Shown: in pieces, positions 20,541-32,037 of the stretch
Layout of the letters: the number at the start of each line of letters is the position of its first letter
Numbering within the stretch: position 1 is the stretch's first letter
Source: Gautieria morchelliformis
Lineage: Eukaryota; Basidiomycota; Agaricomycetes; Gomphales; Gomphaceae
Length of the DNA stretch: 64,000 nt
Direction of reading: 5' to 3'
Assembly (NCBI GenBank): GCA_015179125.1
Contig: WHVA01000098.1
Coordinates: forward strand, 186,001 to 250,000
Program-made: the position numbers and the translations under genes
Notes under the pieces: model-generated
Database searches by the model: none
What the model was told of the DNA's origin: nothing
What the model saw: only the letters and a program-made list of their open reading frames with translations

Positions 20541-22054
20541 TTTCTGGTCCAGCTTCAACTCAACTTCTGCGATCATCCCGACGCCTTTCCTGACAACGAA
20601 CGAAAGGTCAATTATGCCCTCTCCTATCTCCGAGGCATGGTGCTCGACTACTTCGAACCCGCCCTCATGGATCCGTTCGCTCTCGTCGACTGGGCCGACG
20701 ATTACCACAACTTTGTTTCCGAACTCCGCGGCGACTTTGGACCATTTGATATGGAAGCCAACGCAGAAAATGAACTCAATAAGCTTCGTATGAAAGACAC
20801 TCATAAGATAGCTAAATATATCGTCACATTCCAGCAGGGCCTCTTCTCCGCACGATGGTCCAAGACTATTGCAAGTCATGCACCACCTGTATGCGTGCCA
20901 AGCCCCAATGTCACAAACCCTACGGCCTTCTGAAACAGCTTCCGATCCTGGAACAACCGTGGAATTCAATATCCAAGGATTTCATCGAGAAACTTCCTAA
21001 GTCATCTGGCTATGATACCATTCTAGTTATCGTTGACCGCCTCACAAAGCAGTCCATCTTTATTCCAACCTACGACACCATCACTTCCGCCCAGCTCGCA
21101 CAGCTCTTCGTGCTCCACGTCTTTTCCAAACACAGAATTCCTTCTCATGTGACTTCCGACCGTGGATCAGAATTCGTGTCCTCCTTTTTCTGCACGCTTG
21201 GCAAGGCTCTTGACATGAAACTCCACTTCATCTCCAGTTATCATCCCGAAGGTGACGGACAAACGGAACGTACTAATCAGACTCTTGAGTAGTATCTCCG
21301 CGTCTATTGCAACTACCAACACAGCAATTGGTCCAACCTTCTTCTGCTTGCGGAATTCGCTTACAACAATGCGCCTTCTGCTACCACCGGAATTTCGCCC
21401 TTCTACGCCAACAAAGGCTATCACCCAAATCTCGCCATACACCCTGAAGGCGACCTCGCCTCTGCAAGAGCCCGAGATTTCGTTGTGGAACTCAACGACC
21501 TTCACCAACACCTCCGAGAGAACATCTCCACTGCACAAAAGAGATACCAAACTTCCGCCGATCGGAAACGACTTCCGCAACCGGCATTCGAGATAGGCGA
21601 CAAAGTCTTTGTCAAAGCTGAAAACTTCTGCACCACTCGCCCCTCAAAGAAGCTCTCTGAAAAATACCTTGGCCCTTACAAGATCATCGCTAAGGCCGGC
21701 AGTTGTTCTTTCACTCTCAGACTTCCTGACAATATGCGTGCAGTACACCCGGTATTCCATGTCTCCATGCTTGAACCCACAGTTCCGAATACAATTCCGA
21801 ATCGAGAACAACCTCCGCCTCCGCCAGTGATCATTGACGGAGAACCGGAATATGAGATCTCGGAAATTCTCAACTCCAAGCTTGACAGACGATACCGCTG
21901 CCAACTCCAGTACCTAGTCAAGTGGGCAGGCTACGAAAACACCGACGAAGAGACCTCATGGATTTCTGCCACGGAACTAGACCACACCTCCGAACTCGTC
22001 TCTGATTTTCACAAATCTTATCCTGATAAGCCTGGCCCCATTTCCGTGCCCTAG
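20541..22054 (+). pseudogene. Chromovirus I gag-integrase remnant with chromodomain
   Basis: The gag part contains KVNYALSYLRGMVLDYFEP and VDWADDYHNFVSELRGDFGP. After the deletion junction the integrase resumes at YCKSCTTC with WNSISKDFIEKLP, VSDRGSEFVS-like core (TSDRGSEFVSSFF) and GQTERTNQTLE; TAG at 21290-21292 replaces an expected Gln. The C-terminal part has the GPY/F-like LSEKYLGPYKIIAKAG and HPVFHVSMLEP, then a chromodomain (EYEISEILNSK...QYLVKWAGYENTDEETSWI, about 21850-21965). Chromodomains in this group direct integration to heterochromatin marks. The fused gag-integrase frame is not intact. Confidence 0.88.
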
Positions 22055-22183
22055 TCAATTCCGACCTCATTTCCGCTACCCCATTGATTCTTACAGTTCT
22101 CAAGTCATTTGTCAAAATCCGATTAATCTTCTGTTACCCTATTTTCTGACACTTCAAGAAATTATCTACAAGTTCTTCGACAT

Positions 22184-23061
22184 CTAATCCTCCCTCATCG
22201 TTTCCCCTTCACCCACGTTCTCCACTTCCGGACCTTCTTCCGCATGGCCTATCTCCACGTTCATCAACTCAGTCTCCACCCTCATTTCCGCCCTTTGGCT
22301 CGGACCCGCTTCCGCCCCATTCTCCTGCTCCCGCATTCGCAACCCCATTTGGTCCCGGAACAAATCGTTCCGCCACCGGAACTCCCGCTTCAGCTGTTCC
22401 AAAACCGTCGGCATGACGGTCATCTGATTTTGGAACGACAGCACCTGATGTCGTTGGACTTCCGCCATTTCCAGCAGAATGTTCCAGATCCAGCGTTGTG
22501 TTTTCCAGATACCCCGCAGCGACTCAGCGATATTGAGCAAAGGCGACGCCATGGTGAAGCGGTTGAGTACCACTGTTTCCGACTGTCCGGTTACCGGAAA
22601 GCCTTCCATGGCCTTTTTCCCGCTCAGTCCCGGTTTCGACTTAGGGGTTTCAGACCCCTCGGTCTCGACCTTTCGCCTTTTCCGCTCCACCCTCGCGGAA
22701 CACCCGTCTACAACGCACTGCCTCTTCTTGTCCCGGCACTGGTAACAGGCCGTTTCCCACGGATTCATGGACCATATGCAGTCCAGCCCTTTAGTCTCGC
22801 ACGTGTTGCATGGGGCTTTCTCCTCCTCGCCGTCCCTTGTTTTCCGTTTCCGCGTCATGGGATTCTCCGGTCCCAGTTCCTGCAAATCCTGCATGCGGGC
22901 CAGCTTGTTCTTCCTGGCCTGCTGGAACTCGTCCGCCCCACGTTTTCATTCCGCAACAAGGTTTAGCACAGGGGCAACTTGTTTCCCCTTGCCCCCTGGA
23001 GGCGCCGTGCTTTCCGCCGTGCTTTCCAACTCGGCCTCGGATTCCGATTCAACGATCCTCT
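22184..23061 (-). pseudogene. Antisense gene of chromovirus I, 3' part: Zn(II)2Cys6-like cluster protein
   Basis: On the strand opposite to pol, a 236-codon frame (22894-22184) preceded in the same frame by about 50 codons (23061-22949) and one TGA (22948-22946, probably a former CGA). Six cysteines at residues 29, 32, 39, 50, 53 and 60 of the frame fit CX2CX6CX10CX2CX6C, the spacing of fungal binuclear zinc clusters, with basic residues RDKKRQ inside the second half. A basic stretch follows, then a helical region around residues 140-190. Family members of Zn2Cys6 type are DNA-binding regulators; whether this one binds DNA is inference. The upstream exons lie beyond gypsy-2 at 32038-32487. 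The gene ends about 130 bases from the end of pol, tail to tail. Confidence 0.65.
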
Positions 23062-23340
23062 TGTCAGACAGCATAGCTGTCTAGTTGCGGATGATGCGTA
23101 CACAAGCACCCACACACAGCCGCGAATCGTGGACAATGTCCACTGTCCACATAGCTTACGCACATCACGTCCACTGTTCCTTAAGAACCACACTATTCTT
23201 AGATTTTCTTTGTTCTCACAGACTATAAGTAGTACAAGCCTCCACCGAATAGATCTATCTTTCGAGACCCCCTCTCACTCGCACAACTCGCTTCTAAGTC
23301 ATACCCTTCGAGTACCACCAGGCCTGAACGAAGCCTTACA
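23062..23340 (+). repeat. Gypsy-2 5' LTR
   Basis: Ends TGTCAGACAGC and GAAGCCTTACA. Sequence after it begins TACTGGTGTGCTCC, where TGGTGTGCTCC could serve as a primer-binding site for a tRNA ending in CCA; the tRNA was not identified. The leader from 23341 to 23585 shows nothing else. Confidence 0.9.
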
Positions 23341-23585
23341 TACTGGTGTGCTCCACCGCGAGGAACTGCGCCTTTGACAACGAGGACCTTGCGACTATAT
23401 CAGCTTATTGACACCTCTCAAGGCTCTCTAATGCAACGAGCCACTCACCTAATCCTTGGACAACACCATCTACCTCTCACACCATTCCGCGCAGATCACA
23501 AATTCCTATTCCTTCGACGACGCCTGCACGTGCCACTCGATCAGTACAGGTAACTACCCGAGCTCAGAGTAGGCAACTGACAACG

Positions 23586-24080
23586 ATGGCAGCTACCAAC
23601 ATCGGACGGGCTGCTATGCCAGCACCAGGGACATCGAAAGCCCCAAAAACCTTCAATGGAAAGGATTCTGAATTAGAAGACTTCTTAGATCACTTCGAAA
23701 CCTTAGCAGAGGCGGCAAAACTCACCGACTCAGACCGTATTGCTCAGATAGGAAGGTATGCCACTAGGAAACAGCGCAACCTTTTCGAAGTCCTCGATGG
23801 GTACGACCCAGCCGACTGGAACGAGTTCAAGAAGTCCTTGGCCGACCTGTACCCTAACGCCTTCAAAGCACGCCACTATACTCACCAGTCCCTCGAAAGA
23901 TTTACAGCTAACGCACTCCCCTCACTTCGTGCAGACCCACCGGGTTAAATGATTATTACCGTGCATTCTTACCTATTGCACAGTGGCTCGTCACTCAAAA
24001 CAAAATTTCAACGGAGGACTGGGACCGACAGTTCTGGTTCGGTTTCCACCCCCGAACGAGGACTACTTTAAAACATCAGT
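23586..24080 (+). pseudogene. Gypsy-2 Gag, frameshifted
   Basis: ATG 23586 opens a capsid-like frame (KAPKTFNGKDSELEDFLDHF, DRIAQIGRYATRKQRN) that runs to TAA near 23948. One lost base in a G run near 23940 separates it from the continuation LNDYYRAFLPIAQWLVTQNK, which then leads without a stop into the pol frame. Retroviral-type capsid packaging is the family role. Confidence 0.8.
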
Positions 24081-26409
24081 TGCGGATCTCGAAGCCGAAT
24101 CATGACATTTCCATACCTTATGACTACAAGGATGTCCTCAAGGCTGCCAAATACATCTTCTATAACCAGGCTTTCGACCTGGATCCACAGCCGCAAGTTG
24201 GACGAGGGCGCCGGTACTGGGTGGACGAGATGGAGGATGAAGAGAGGGAGGAGGACAAAGGGATGGAGACGGAGGAGGAGGAGCTGCAGAGGGTCAAGAG
24301 AGTGCGGTTTGGAAAGGGGGGAACGGACACGAAGGCAAAGGGGAAGGAATCAGCGGAATCTCTGGACGACCTAATCAAGAAGCTTACCTTGCTGCAAGTT
24401 CACGATGCCAACTATGCTGTGAATTACACGAAGCTAGTGCTCTACTACCCGACTGTGGCAGACCGTCTGGCAGCGCCTACAACATTCCAAACAGGCAAGA
24501 CAGGGCCGTACGCACCTCCTGGCCCAGCAAGGCCATCATACAACTTACAAACTAATGGTCCTTGGCCGTGTGCCTTTTGTAAACGACTCGGCTGCGCTAC
24601 AAGGAGATGTGACGTGGCCGCAAAGTATATCAGAGAAGGAAAAATCGTTCAAAGGGGGGACTGGTACCATTGGCCGGACAACTCACGAATTATGACGCAT
24701 GAGAAGGGCATCAAATTCGTAGTAGACACAGAGTTGGAGCGCTGTCGAATCCCATCAGCATCCATTCAGGAAGTCCTGGCCCAGCCTGCCATGTTTGTTG
24801 GTGCCGATGCCACATCATGGGTAAAGGACGGGATGGAGAGTTTTGTGGTGGATATAGAAGAGGAAGGAAGTGGGGCGGGGGAAGAGAGAGTGAGAGAAGA
24901 GCGACCAGTACTGTTGGCACCAGCCAGTGCGCAGGGAGCAGGAGGTTACCGGGCTGCAGATTCTGCAACACAATACAAATTCCGTTCCAAAATGGAGGAA
25001 TCCTGCTCACCGGAAGACATCTTTAATGCAGTACTTGACACTCCAGTCACGCTACCCCTTCGACACATCGCCGCGAGCTGCCCAGACGTGAGGTGGCGGA
25101 TGGTTGACAACTTTAAGACAAGTAAGGTTTCGACCCCTGCCTTGTTCACGGAGCACGCAGATGTCCTACAGGTGGGAGACGACATCGCCATACCGTATCA
25201 TTGTCCACCGAGGGAGCTGGACATTCTGCTACAGGGGGTACACCAAGTCATAGGGGTGTTTGATACGGCCTCGTCGCTGGTCAACATACGGCATGGGCTG
25301 GTAAAGAAACTGGGACTCGCCGTCAATCCAGATGTGCAAGTCAACATGACGATGGTGAACGGTGGGGGGGACTCAACAACAGGGGTGGTGGAAAACCTGC
25401 AAATTACGATAAGTTCGATCACGATCCCTGTCCACGCACATGTAGTCGATGACAACGCACCGTACGATGTGCTGCTGGGCCGGCCGTTCCAGGTTATTGG
25501 AAAGATCGACACTACAAACGCAGGCGAGACACTCAGTATACATGACCCTCGACACACTCACCATAAGATCCACGTACCTAGGCGACCCCACGTAATGCCG
25601 TGCCGCCACAGCAGTCACTACCTAGGTCTTGCAAGGTTGTCAAAGCTCCCCACGATCAGCAGGCTGACGTCGCCGGTTCCTGCCCTTCGAGCTAATGTGT
25701 CTGCAGGAATGTGCTACTGGCTGCAGGAGGTATATGGCATACCAGCGCCTGCGGATGTTTTTGTCGTGTGCAGGTACAAGCCCGTCGAAAGACGAGTCCG
25801 ACCTGTTGCAACAACCCTACCAGAGGAGTGTCATGTCAAACGAAAGTTTCCAGAAGACCCGTTGAGATCACTTACACTTTTGCCAACGAAGCCGGCGGGG
25901 AGGTTGGAGTTTGGAACGAGGTTGACGAAGGAGAGATGGGAGGCGTTGAAGGTAGGAGAGGATGGTTTCCTGTGGGAGGAGGAAGTGAGGTTAGCTTTTG
26001 CAGCGTTAAAGAACAACGAGGAGGGGTTAGCATGGACAGAAGCGGAGAAGGGACGGTTCAGGGACGACTACTTCGAGCCGGTAGAGATCCCGACGATTGA
26101 ACATGAACCTTGGGCCGAGCGTAACTATCCTATTCCACCCGGTCTTTTTGAACAGGTTGTGTCCATCGTCAAGGACAAGATTGCCTCGGGAGTTTTTGAA
26201 CCTTCATTGTCTTCCTACCGATCGAAGTGGTTCTGTGTCGTGAAAAAGAATGGTGCCCTGCGGATTGTTCATGACCTCCAGCCTTTGAATGCTGTAACAA
26301 TCAAAGATGCCAGCCTTCCACCTGCAGTAGAACAGTATGCAGAACGGTGTGGGGGGCGTAGTATTTACTCACTAGGCGACATCTTCGTGGGGTATGATCA
26401 CAGGCCTTT

Positions 26410-27940
26410 TGTCAAGATTGGATTTTGGGCGTTAATATCGCATGTTAGTGGTGAATGCCCGAATAGTGTGTGCGATCTAGCGAATCGCCCAGCGAACAGA
26501 ACCAAAGAGGTAAGGGTTAAGAAGTCAGAGGGTTACTCGAAAGGAATTCGCCCTGATCTACAATCATAGCGAAATAGCCCATGGCACTTGACGATGTAAC
26601 GTGCAAGGTGTCACGGAAAGGTTGTCTAAGTAGCGACAATCCTTTCACCGGCGAAGGCACTCCTTCGGAGCCCTTCGCTGACAGCACAGAAAATAACTCG
26701 AAGGCTAAGGTAACAAAGATGAAGTATGAGAACTCACCAGTGATGCCTAAGTCCTCTTCTGGTCGAAGATAGAAATCTACAGGAGAAGGCTCAAGACGAT
26801 GATCACAGCGAGGTCAAGTTTGCACAAGATGGACGTATGATAATTAAACTGGAGAATATACATGCAAATGTAGACTACTTATACCGAATGCTCATATGGT
26901 GCTAGCGAATAGGAAAGAGGCCGTCTGGAGTCAGGGTTGGATAGGGGTGCGTGGTCAGGATACATAATAGATGGAATAGACATCCAATAGAATGGAAGAG
27001 GGGTGCGAACATGAAACGACGGAGAGGGAAGAAGGTGAAGGCCCCTATGTACGAAAACACGCCTTGGGACCTGCATATACACCACCCTGCACGGACTCTT
27101 CATCTGCTGGGTTGGTCCCACATGACCTACGGGTAGGATGCCCTGCGAATGCATTCTGGACATAGGAACACCCAAAGGGGGTTGAGTTGAGAAGATGATG
27201 GGACCAGTGATGAACCATCAACCCGGGTAAAGGATGTCGATTGTGTTTTGATGGCGTGCCTGCTGGCGAATGATGCGAGTAGCGAATGGTCATATGGCGA
27301 ATGTGGCGAATAGCGAATGGAGCGAGGAGTGAATGGAGCGAAGACACGTGAACATGGAAGAGTGGTGAAAGGGACAACAGGGATAGCTGGGTACAAGAAA
27401 TAAATGAGTCATGACAGCCTGCACCTCCTTGCAATTCATGATAGGACCAGTGATGAACCATCAATCCAGGTAAAGGATGTCGATTGTGTTTGATGGAATG
27501 GCTACTGGCGAATGATGTGAGTAGCGAATGGTCATATGGCAAATGTGGCGAATAGCGAGTGGAGCGAGGAGCGAATGGTGCGAAGACGAGCGAACATGGA
27601 AGAGTGGTGAAGGGAAAACAGGGATAGCTGGATACAAGAAATGGATGGGTCATGACAACTGTGTAGTGAAAACTTCAGCGAAGCTAATTCGTCCTGCGCT
27701 GCAGTGGTGCGAGTCCCATTGAGTCCAACCTGCATGGAGGCTGCAACTGACACTATCCGAATGCATCCTGAGCATGTGGGTCTGGCGTGCTGGCAGGAAT
27801 GATGCGAATAGCGAATGCGAAAGCAGTATGGCGATGAATATTTTGGCAAGATATTTGCTGGTTCAGGAAGTCGTTCGCTGGTTCGGGAAGTCATTCACCT
27901 TGTGCTGAGGGATGATTCGCAGAATAAACGAATCATGACA
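26410..27940 (-). mobile_element. LTR family A unit inserted in gypsy-2 RT, 1,531 bases
   Basis: Ends TGTCAAGATTGG and CGAATCATGACA; perfect 5-base duplication CCTTT at 26405-26409 and 27941-27945. It interrupts the RT codons between YDHRPF and LDKHSRD. The internal order is the same as in the 6663-15151 copy, including three TGTCATGA heads in minus-strand sense (27940, 27653, 27413), so this 1.5 kb arrangement moved or was fixed as one unit. Family A LTRs elsewhere in the window are only about 1.0 kb. Confidence 0.88.
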
Positions 27941-28866
27941 CCTTTGGACAAGCACTCGCGAGACCTGACGATGTTCCAAACACCTCTTGGGCCTCACCGT
28001 CTCACAGCTCTACCCATGGGTTGGACTAACTCGGTACCTATCTTCCATGGTGATATCTGCTTTATACTTCAGGATGAAACTGATTGCGCACCACCTTTCA
28101 TGGACGATGTCCCCATACTAGGGCCCCAAACTCACTATGAGAAAGCAGATGGCATGTACGAAACCATTCCGGACAATCCTGGCATTCGGAGATTTGTGTG
28201 GGAGCATTTTGAAGATGTAAATCGAGTGTTGCATCGCTTTAAACACGCTGGCGCAACCATATCAGGGAAAAAGTTGTTTCTAGGGGTTCCAGAGCTTACC
28301 GTGGTGGGACATCGATGTACCTTCCAGGGCCAAATCCCAGACACGGAAAAGATCGATAAGATTGTCAACTGGCCAGCTTGTCAGAACGCCTCCGAAGTTC
28401 GTGGTTTTCTGGGAACCTGTGGGGTCGTCAGGATATTTATCCCTGGCTTCGCAGAGCTGGCTTTACCTTTGGTTAGGCTAACGATGAAGCAGGTGGAGTT
28501 TGTGTGGGGGGAGAGGGAGGAGGGTGCGATGGCAAAGCTAAAGGAGGGGGTGGTGTCGGCGGAGGCTTTATCAGCGATCAACTACACAGCGGCAGGACAA
28601 GATATTACCCAGCGTTGTGTTATTCTCGCAGTAGACTCATCCGTCCTCGTGGTCGGATGGATCCTATTGCAATTGGACGGGGAGGGACAGCACCGCCCTT
28701 CGAGGTACGGTTCAATAGCATGGAATGCGCGAGAATCGAGGTACTCACAGGCAAAGCTGGAGTTGTACGGGCTTTTCTGGGCCCTATGGGCAAATCGGCA
28801 CCATCTTGTTGGTTTACCGACCTTTGACGTTGAGGTGGACGCTAAGTACATTCGGGGAATGCTAAA

Positions 28867-29299
28867 ATTTTTTTTTTTTTTTTTTTTTTTTTGAATTCCG
28901 TTTATTATACTGCCCCCTTGGGGCCGTGCCCTATATAGGCAGTCTCTACCCGGAACATGGAATAGAGTAATCAAAGTGTTTTACATGCTAGGGTATCGTA
29001 GTTACCAAAGTAAGCCAGAGATATGCTGGCACCAACATAGGATACTTCCTGTTTGTTTTACAATGCCTAATCACCTTAGATACATAACAGTACCGGTCAG
29101 TTTCAGTAGGTCTTATATGCCGTATGGAAGTCCAGGAGCCTCGTAATCCTAACATTTGTCAACACCTATCAGTGGGGCGAAACATTGTAGTAATTACTGC
29201 TACAAATGTGGAGGGGGGGGATTCGAACCAGCTCCCTTCGCGTTATCCCAAACGGGTGCTTGGTGTGGGTTAGTTCCACCTGTGCTAACCCGCCCCCTT
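28867..29299 (-). mobile_element. tRNA-derived SINE with poly-A tail
   Basis: Bracketed by a perfect 11-base duplication GGAATGCTAAA (28856-28866 and 29300-29310). In minus-strand sense it starts GGGGGCGGGTTAGCACAGG, with an A box TTAGCACAGGTGG (29289-29277) and a B box GGTTCGAATCC (29229-29219), about 50 bases apart as in tRNA genes, then an unrelated body and a run of 25 A residues (28892-28868). The boxes are those of an internal RNA polymerase III promoter. The element needs LINE enzymes in trans; no LINE 3' end in the window obviously matches its tail. Confidence 0.88.
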
Positions 29300-29519
29300 G
29301 GAATGCTAAATAATCCTGACATTCAGCCAAATGCTGCCATGAGAGTTGGATCCTCGGAATTTTGCTCTTCGATTTTAAGCTAGTACACGTACCGGTGAAG
29401 AACCACAAAGGACCTGACGGGCTGGCCAGACGAAGGAAGGCGAAGGGGGATACGGAGGAGAGGGAGGGCCAGGCGGAGGCGTGGATCGACGACATGTTGG
29501 ACATGGGGGTTTGGGTGAA

Positions 29520-30300
29520 TTCCTGGTGGAGACGGGGTATTCAGAATTGTGAGGGAAGGACAGCGATGGGAAGGGAATGCGGGGAAAGGGACGAAATGGA
29601 AGAGAGAAGGAAGGGCATGACAGGGGAGAACAGGGGAATAAAGGGAGAGGTTGAACAGCTTGGGGAAAGGCAGGGTGAGAACGGCAAGGGAAGGCAGGTT
29701 GAGGGAAAGGAGTGGGCTGGATGGGCAGGATAGGGGAGGAAGGGACGGGACAGGATAAGGACGGAAAAATGGGGGACTGGCAGGATGAAGACGGCAAGGG
29801 TAGGCTGGTTGAGGGAGAGGAACAAGATTCTGAGATGATGATGAGGAATGACGAAAGCGAACGGGGAAGGGAGGGCACAAAGGGAGAGGATGGGAGAGAA
29901 AAGGGAAAAAATGGGGATGAAACGAAAGACAACGGGAAGGCACGAGGAGGGGAGAACGTGACAGGAGAGGTTGGGAGAGGAAAAAGGGAGGTCAGGACGA
30001 GCAGGGGAGGAAAGTATATGGGAGATGAGGGTGAGGAAGCGAGGGACAGGACCTGGAGGGCAGGGAGAAGGCAGGAAGAGAACAGAGAGAGAGAAAGGGG
30101 GGACGAGGCGAGGGGACGAGGAAGTGGGGCGGGGAAAGCAGGAGAGGAGGACGGACATGAAGGGGGAACAAAAGGGGAAAAGGAGAGAGCGGAGGGGGAG
30201 AAATACAAGGATGGGAACAGGGAGGGGGCGGAGAAAGGAGAAGAGAGAGAGGACGCACGAGCAGGGGGAAAGGGAGTGGGACGGTGCTCAGTGCCAGGTG
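29520..30300 (+). repeat. Purine-only-like tract within gypsy-2 between RNase H and integrase
   Basis: About 780 bases consist almost entirely of G and A on the plus strand, built from loose GGGA/GAGG/GAAGG units. In the pol direction it encodes a Gly/Glu/Arg/Lys-rich linker with one frame change near 29715. The strand asymmetry ends where FLNYARQFFMKDG resumes normal pol sequence (about 30460). Confidence 0.8.
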
Positions 30301-31758
30301 CAGTGTGGTTTCCGGTCTTCTCGCTGCCACAAGCTACCATGGCCGAGGTGCAGATTCCACGATCGGTAAAGGACGAGGGGATGGACGAGGGGTTGGGGTG
30401 GGTATGAGAGTTTTTGGAGACGGCGCGGAAGCCAGCCGCGATGGAGGAAAAGCGTTTGCGGCGATTTCTCAACTACGCGCGGCAGTTCTTCATGAAGGAT
30501 GGATGACTGTGGAAGAGGCAAGAGTCGGGGTATCACCAGGTGGTGATTGAAAGGGGAGGACGGCTTACCATAATCAAACAGGCGCACAACGAGCTAGGCC
30601 ACAAGGGGCTGTATTCGACACGGCGCATGCTTCTGGACCGGTTTTGGTGGCCCGGGCTGGAACGCGACGTCGCTTGGTTCATCAAAACTTGTCACGAATG
30701 TCTGATCCGGAACACAGCGCACCTTTTCATTCCGCCGACTCCTTCCATTCCCACGCCATTGTTCCGCAAAGCGTATTTCGACACAGCGCTGTTCCCGGTT
30801 GCGCAGGGATTCCGCTATCTGGTCCAAGCACGCTGCAGCCTCACGAACTACCCGGAGTGGATGAAGTTGAAGAAAGAGACGGGGGTGGCTGTGGGGAGGT
30901 TCATTTTCGAGAATTTGTTGTGCAGGTGGGGAGGGGTGGAAACTATCGTCACAGACAACGGGGCCCCTATCGTCGCCGGTCTCGGATGGCTCAGCAAAAC
31001 ATACCATATCAATCATATACGGATCTCACCTTATAATAAGCAAGTCAACGGCATTGTCGAACGCAGCCATCGAACGATCCGGGAGTCCATCATCAAGGCG
31101 TGCGAGGGGGACCCAACGTGCTGGCCAACAGTTGCGCCATTTGCATTCTGGGCAGACCGCGTCACTGTAAGGAAAGCGACGGGTTATTCACCGTTCTACA
31201 TGGTCCATGGGGTAGAGGCAGTCTTACCTTTCTATCTGGCGTAGGCAACGTTCCTTGTGCCCAAACCTGAGAAGCCGCTTACGGACGCGGAGTTGATTGC
31301 GGTTCGCGCACGACAGCTCGAGAAACGTGATGACGACCTGGCGGCCATTCATGCCCGTGTTCTGAAGGCACGTTACTCATCGATTGAACAATTCGAGAGG
31401 GACCACGCACATACCATACACAACTACAACCTTGCTCCCGGTGCCCTCGTGCTCGTCCGAAACATGCGTATTGAGAACGACCTCTCTCGCAAGTCGAAGC
31501 CGCGCTATCTGGGGCCGATGATCGTACTCAGAAGAACTCGCAATGGGGCCTACATCCTTGCGGAACTCACCGGGGCCGTTGCAAAACTCCCGTATGCGGC
31601 GTTTCGCCTCATACCCTATTATCCGCGCTCGCGCACCTGCATCGATGTGACGGCAGTTGTTGATCCCATGGGGGTTCCTGTTGATGAGGATGTGGAGGCG
31701 GTCGCGGATGGGGAGGAGGAGTAGAGAGTAAGCGGTTCTTTTGAGGGGTGGGAGGAGA

Positions 31759-32037
31759 TGTAAGACAGCGTAGCTGTCTAGTTGCGGGTGATGCGTACAC
31801 AAGCACCCACACACAGCCGCGAATCGTGGACAATGTCCACTGTCCACATAGCTTACGCACATCACGTCCACCGTTCCTTAAGAACCACACTATTCTTAGA
31901 TTTTCTTTGTTCTCACAGACTATAAGTAGTACAAGCCTCCACCGAATAGATCTATCTTTCGAGACCCCCTCTCACTCGCACAACTCGCTTCTAAGTCATA
32001 CCCTTCGAGTACCACCAGGCCTGAACGAAGCCTTACA
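31759..32037 (+). repeat. Gypsy-2 3' LTR
   Basis: Ends TGTAAGACAGC and GAAGCCTTACA, 279 bases like its partner. Four substitutions against the 5' LTR were counted by eye. Confidence 0.9.

Larger units (their letters stand above)
24080..31724 (+). pseudogene. Gypsy-2 Pol: protease, RT, RNase H, integrase; split by two insertions
   Basis: Segments in order: a Glu-rich gag tail; protease-like HQVIGVFDTASSLVN (about 25235) with DVLLGRPF; RT from PWAERNYPIPPG (about 26112) to SLGDIFVGYDHRPF, cut by the family A unit; RT resumes at 27946 with FQTPLGPHRLTALPMGW and catalytic FMDDVP (about 28100); RNase H AVDSSVLVVGW, KLELYGLFWAL and VDAKYIRGML, cut by the SINE at 28866; a long charged linker; then H2C2/integrase from 30540 (WWPGLERDVAWFIKTCHEC, VTDNGAPIV, GIVERSHRTI). 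TAG at 31242-31244 precedes the C-terminal domain (31257-31724), which has no chromodomain. Confidence 0.88.
23062..32037 (+). mobile_element. Gypsy-2: near full-length Ty3/gypsy element without chromodomain, nested in chromovirus I
   Basis: Two 279-base LTRs enclose gag and pol; the flanks are CTCT (23058-23061 and 32038-32041), a 4-base duplication. By eye the LTRs differ at four positions, so insertion is fairly recent. A purine-rich run GAGGGGTGGGAGGAGA precedes the 3' LTR (31743-31758). It carries two later insertions, a family A unit (26410-27940) and a SINE (28867-29299), and several frame lesions. Confidence 0.92.

Noticed and set aside
22244..22966. 240-codon plus-strand ORF opposite the zinc-cluster frame
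   Set aside because: The minus strand has the six-cysteine cluster and continues with spliced exons; the plus frame is Pro/His/Arg-rich shadow sequence.
29216..29290. tRNA gene on the minus strand
   Set aside because: A and B boxes are present, but no cloverleaf acceptor stem can be formed, and the unit is followed by a non-tRNA body and poly-A within a target duplication, so it is a SINE head.
29375..30472. 365-codon minus-strand ORF, Pro/Ser-rich
   Set aside because: It is the complement of the purine tract in gypsy-2 pol; composition alone keeps it open and no domain is present.
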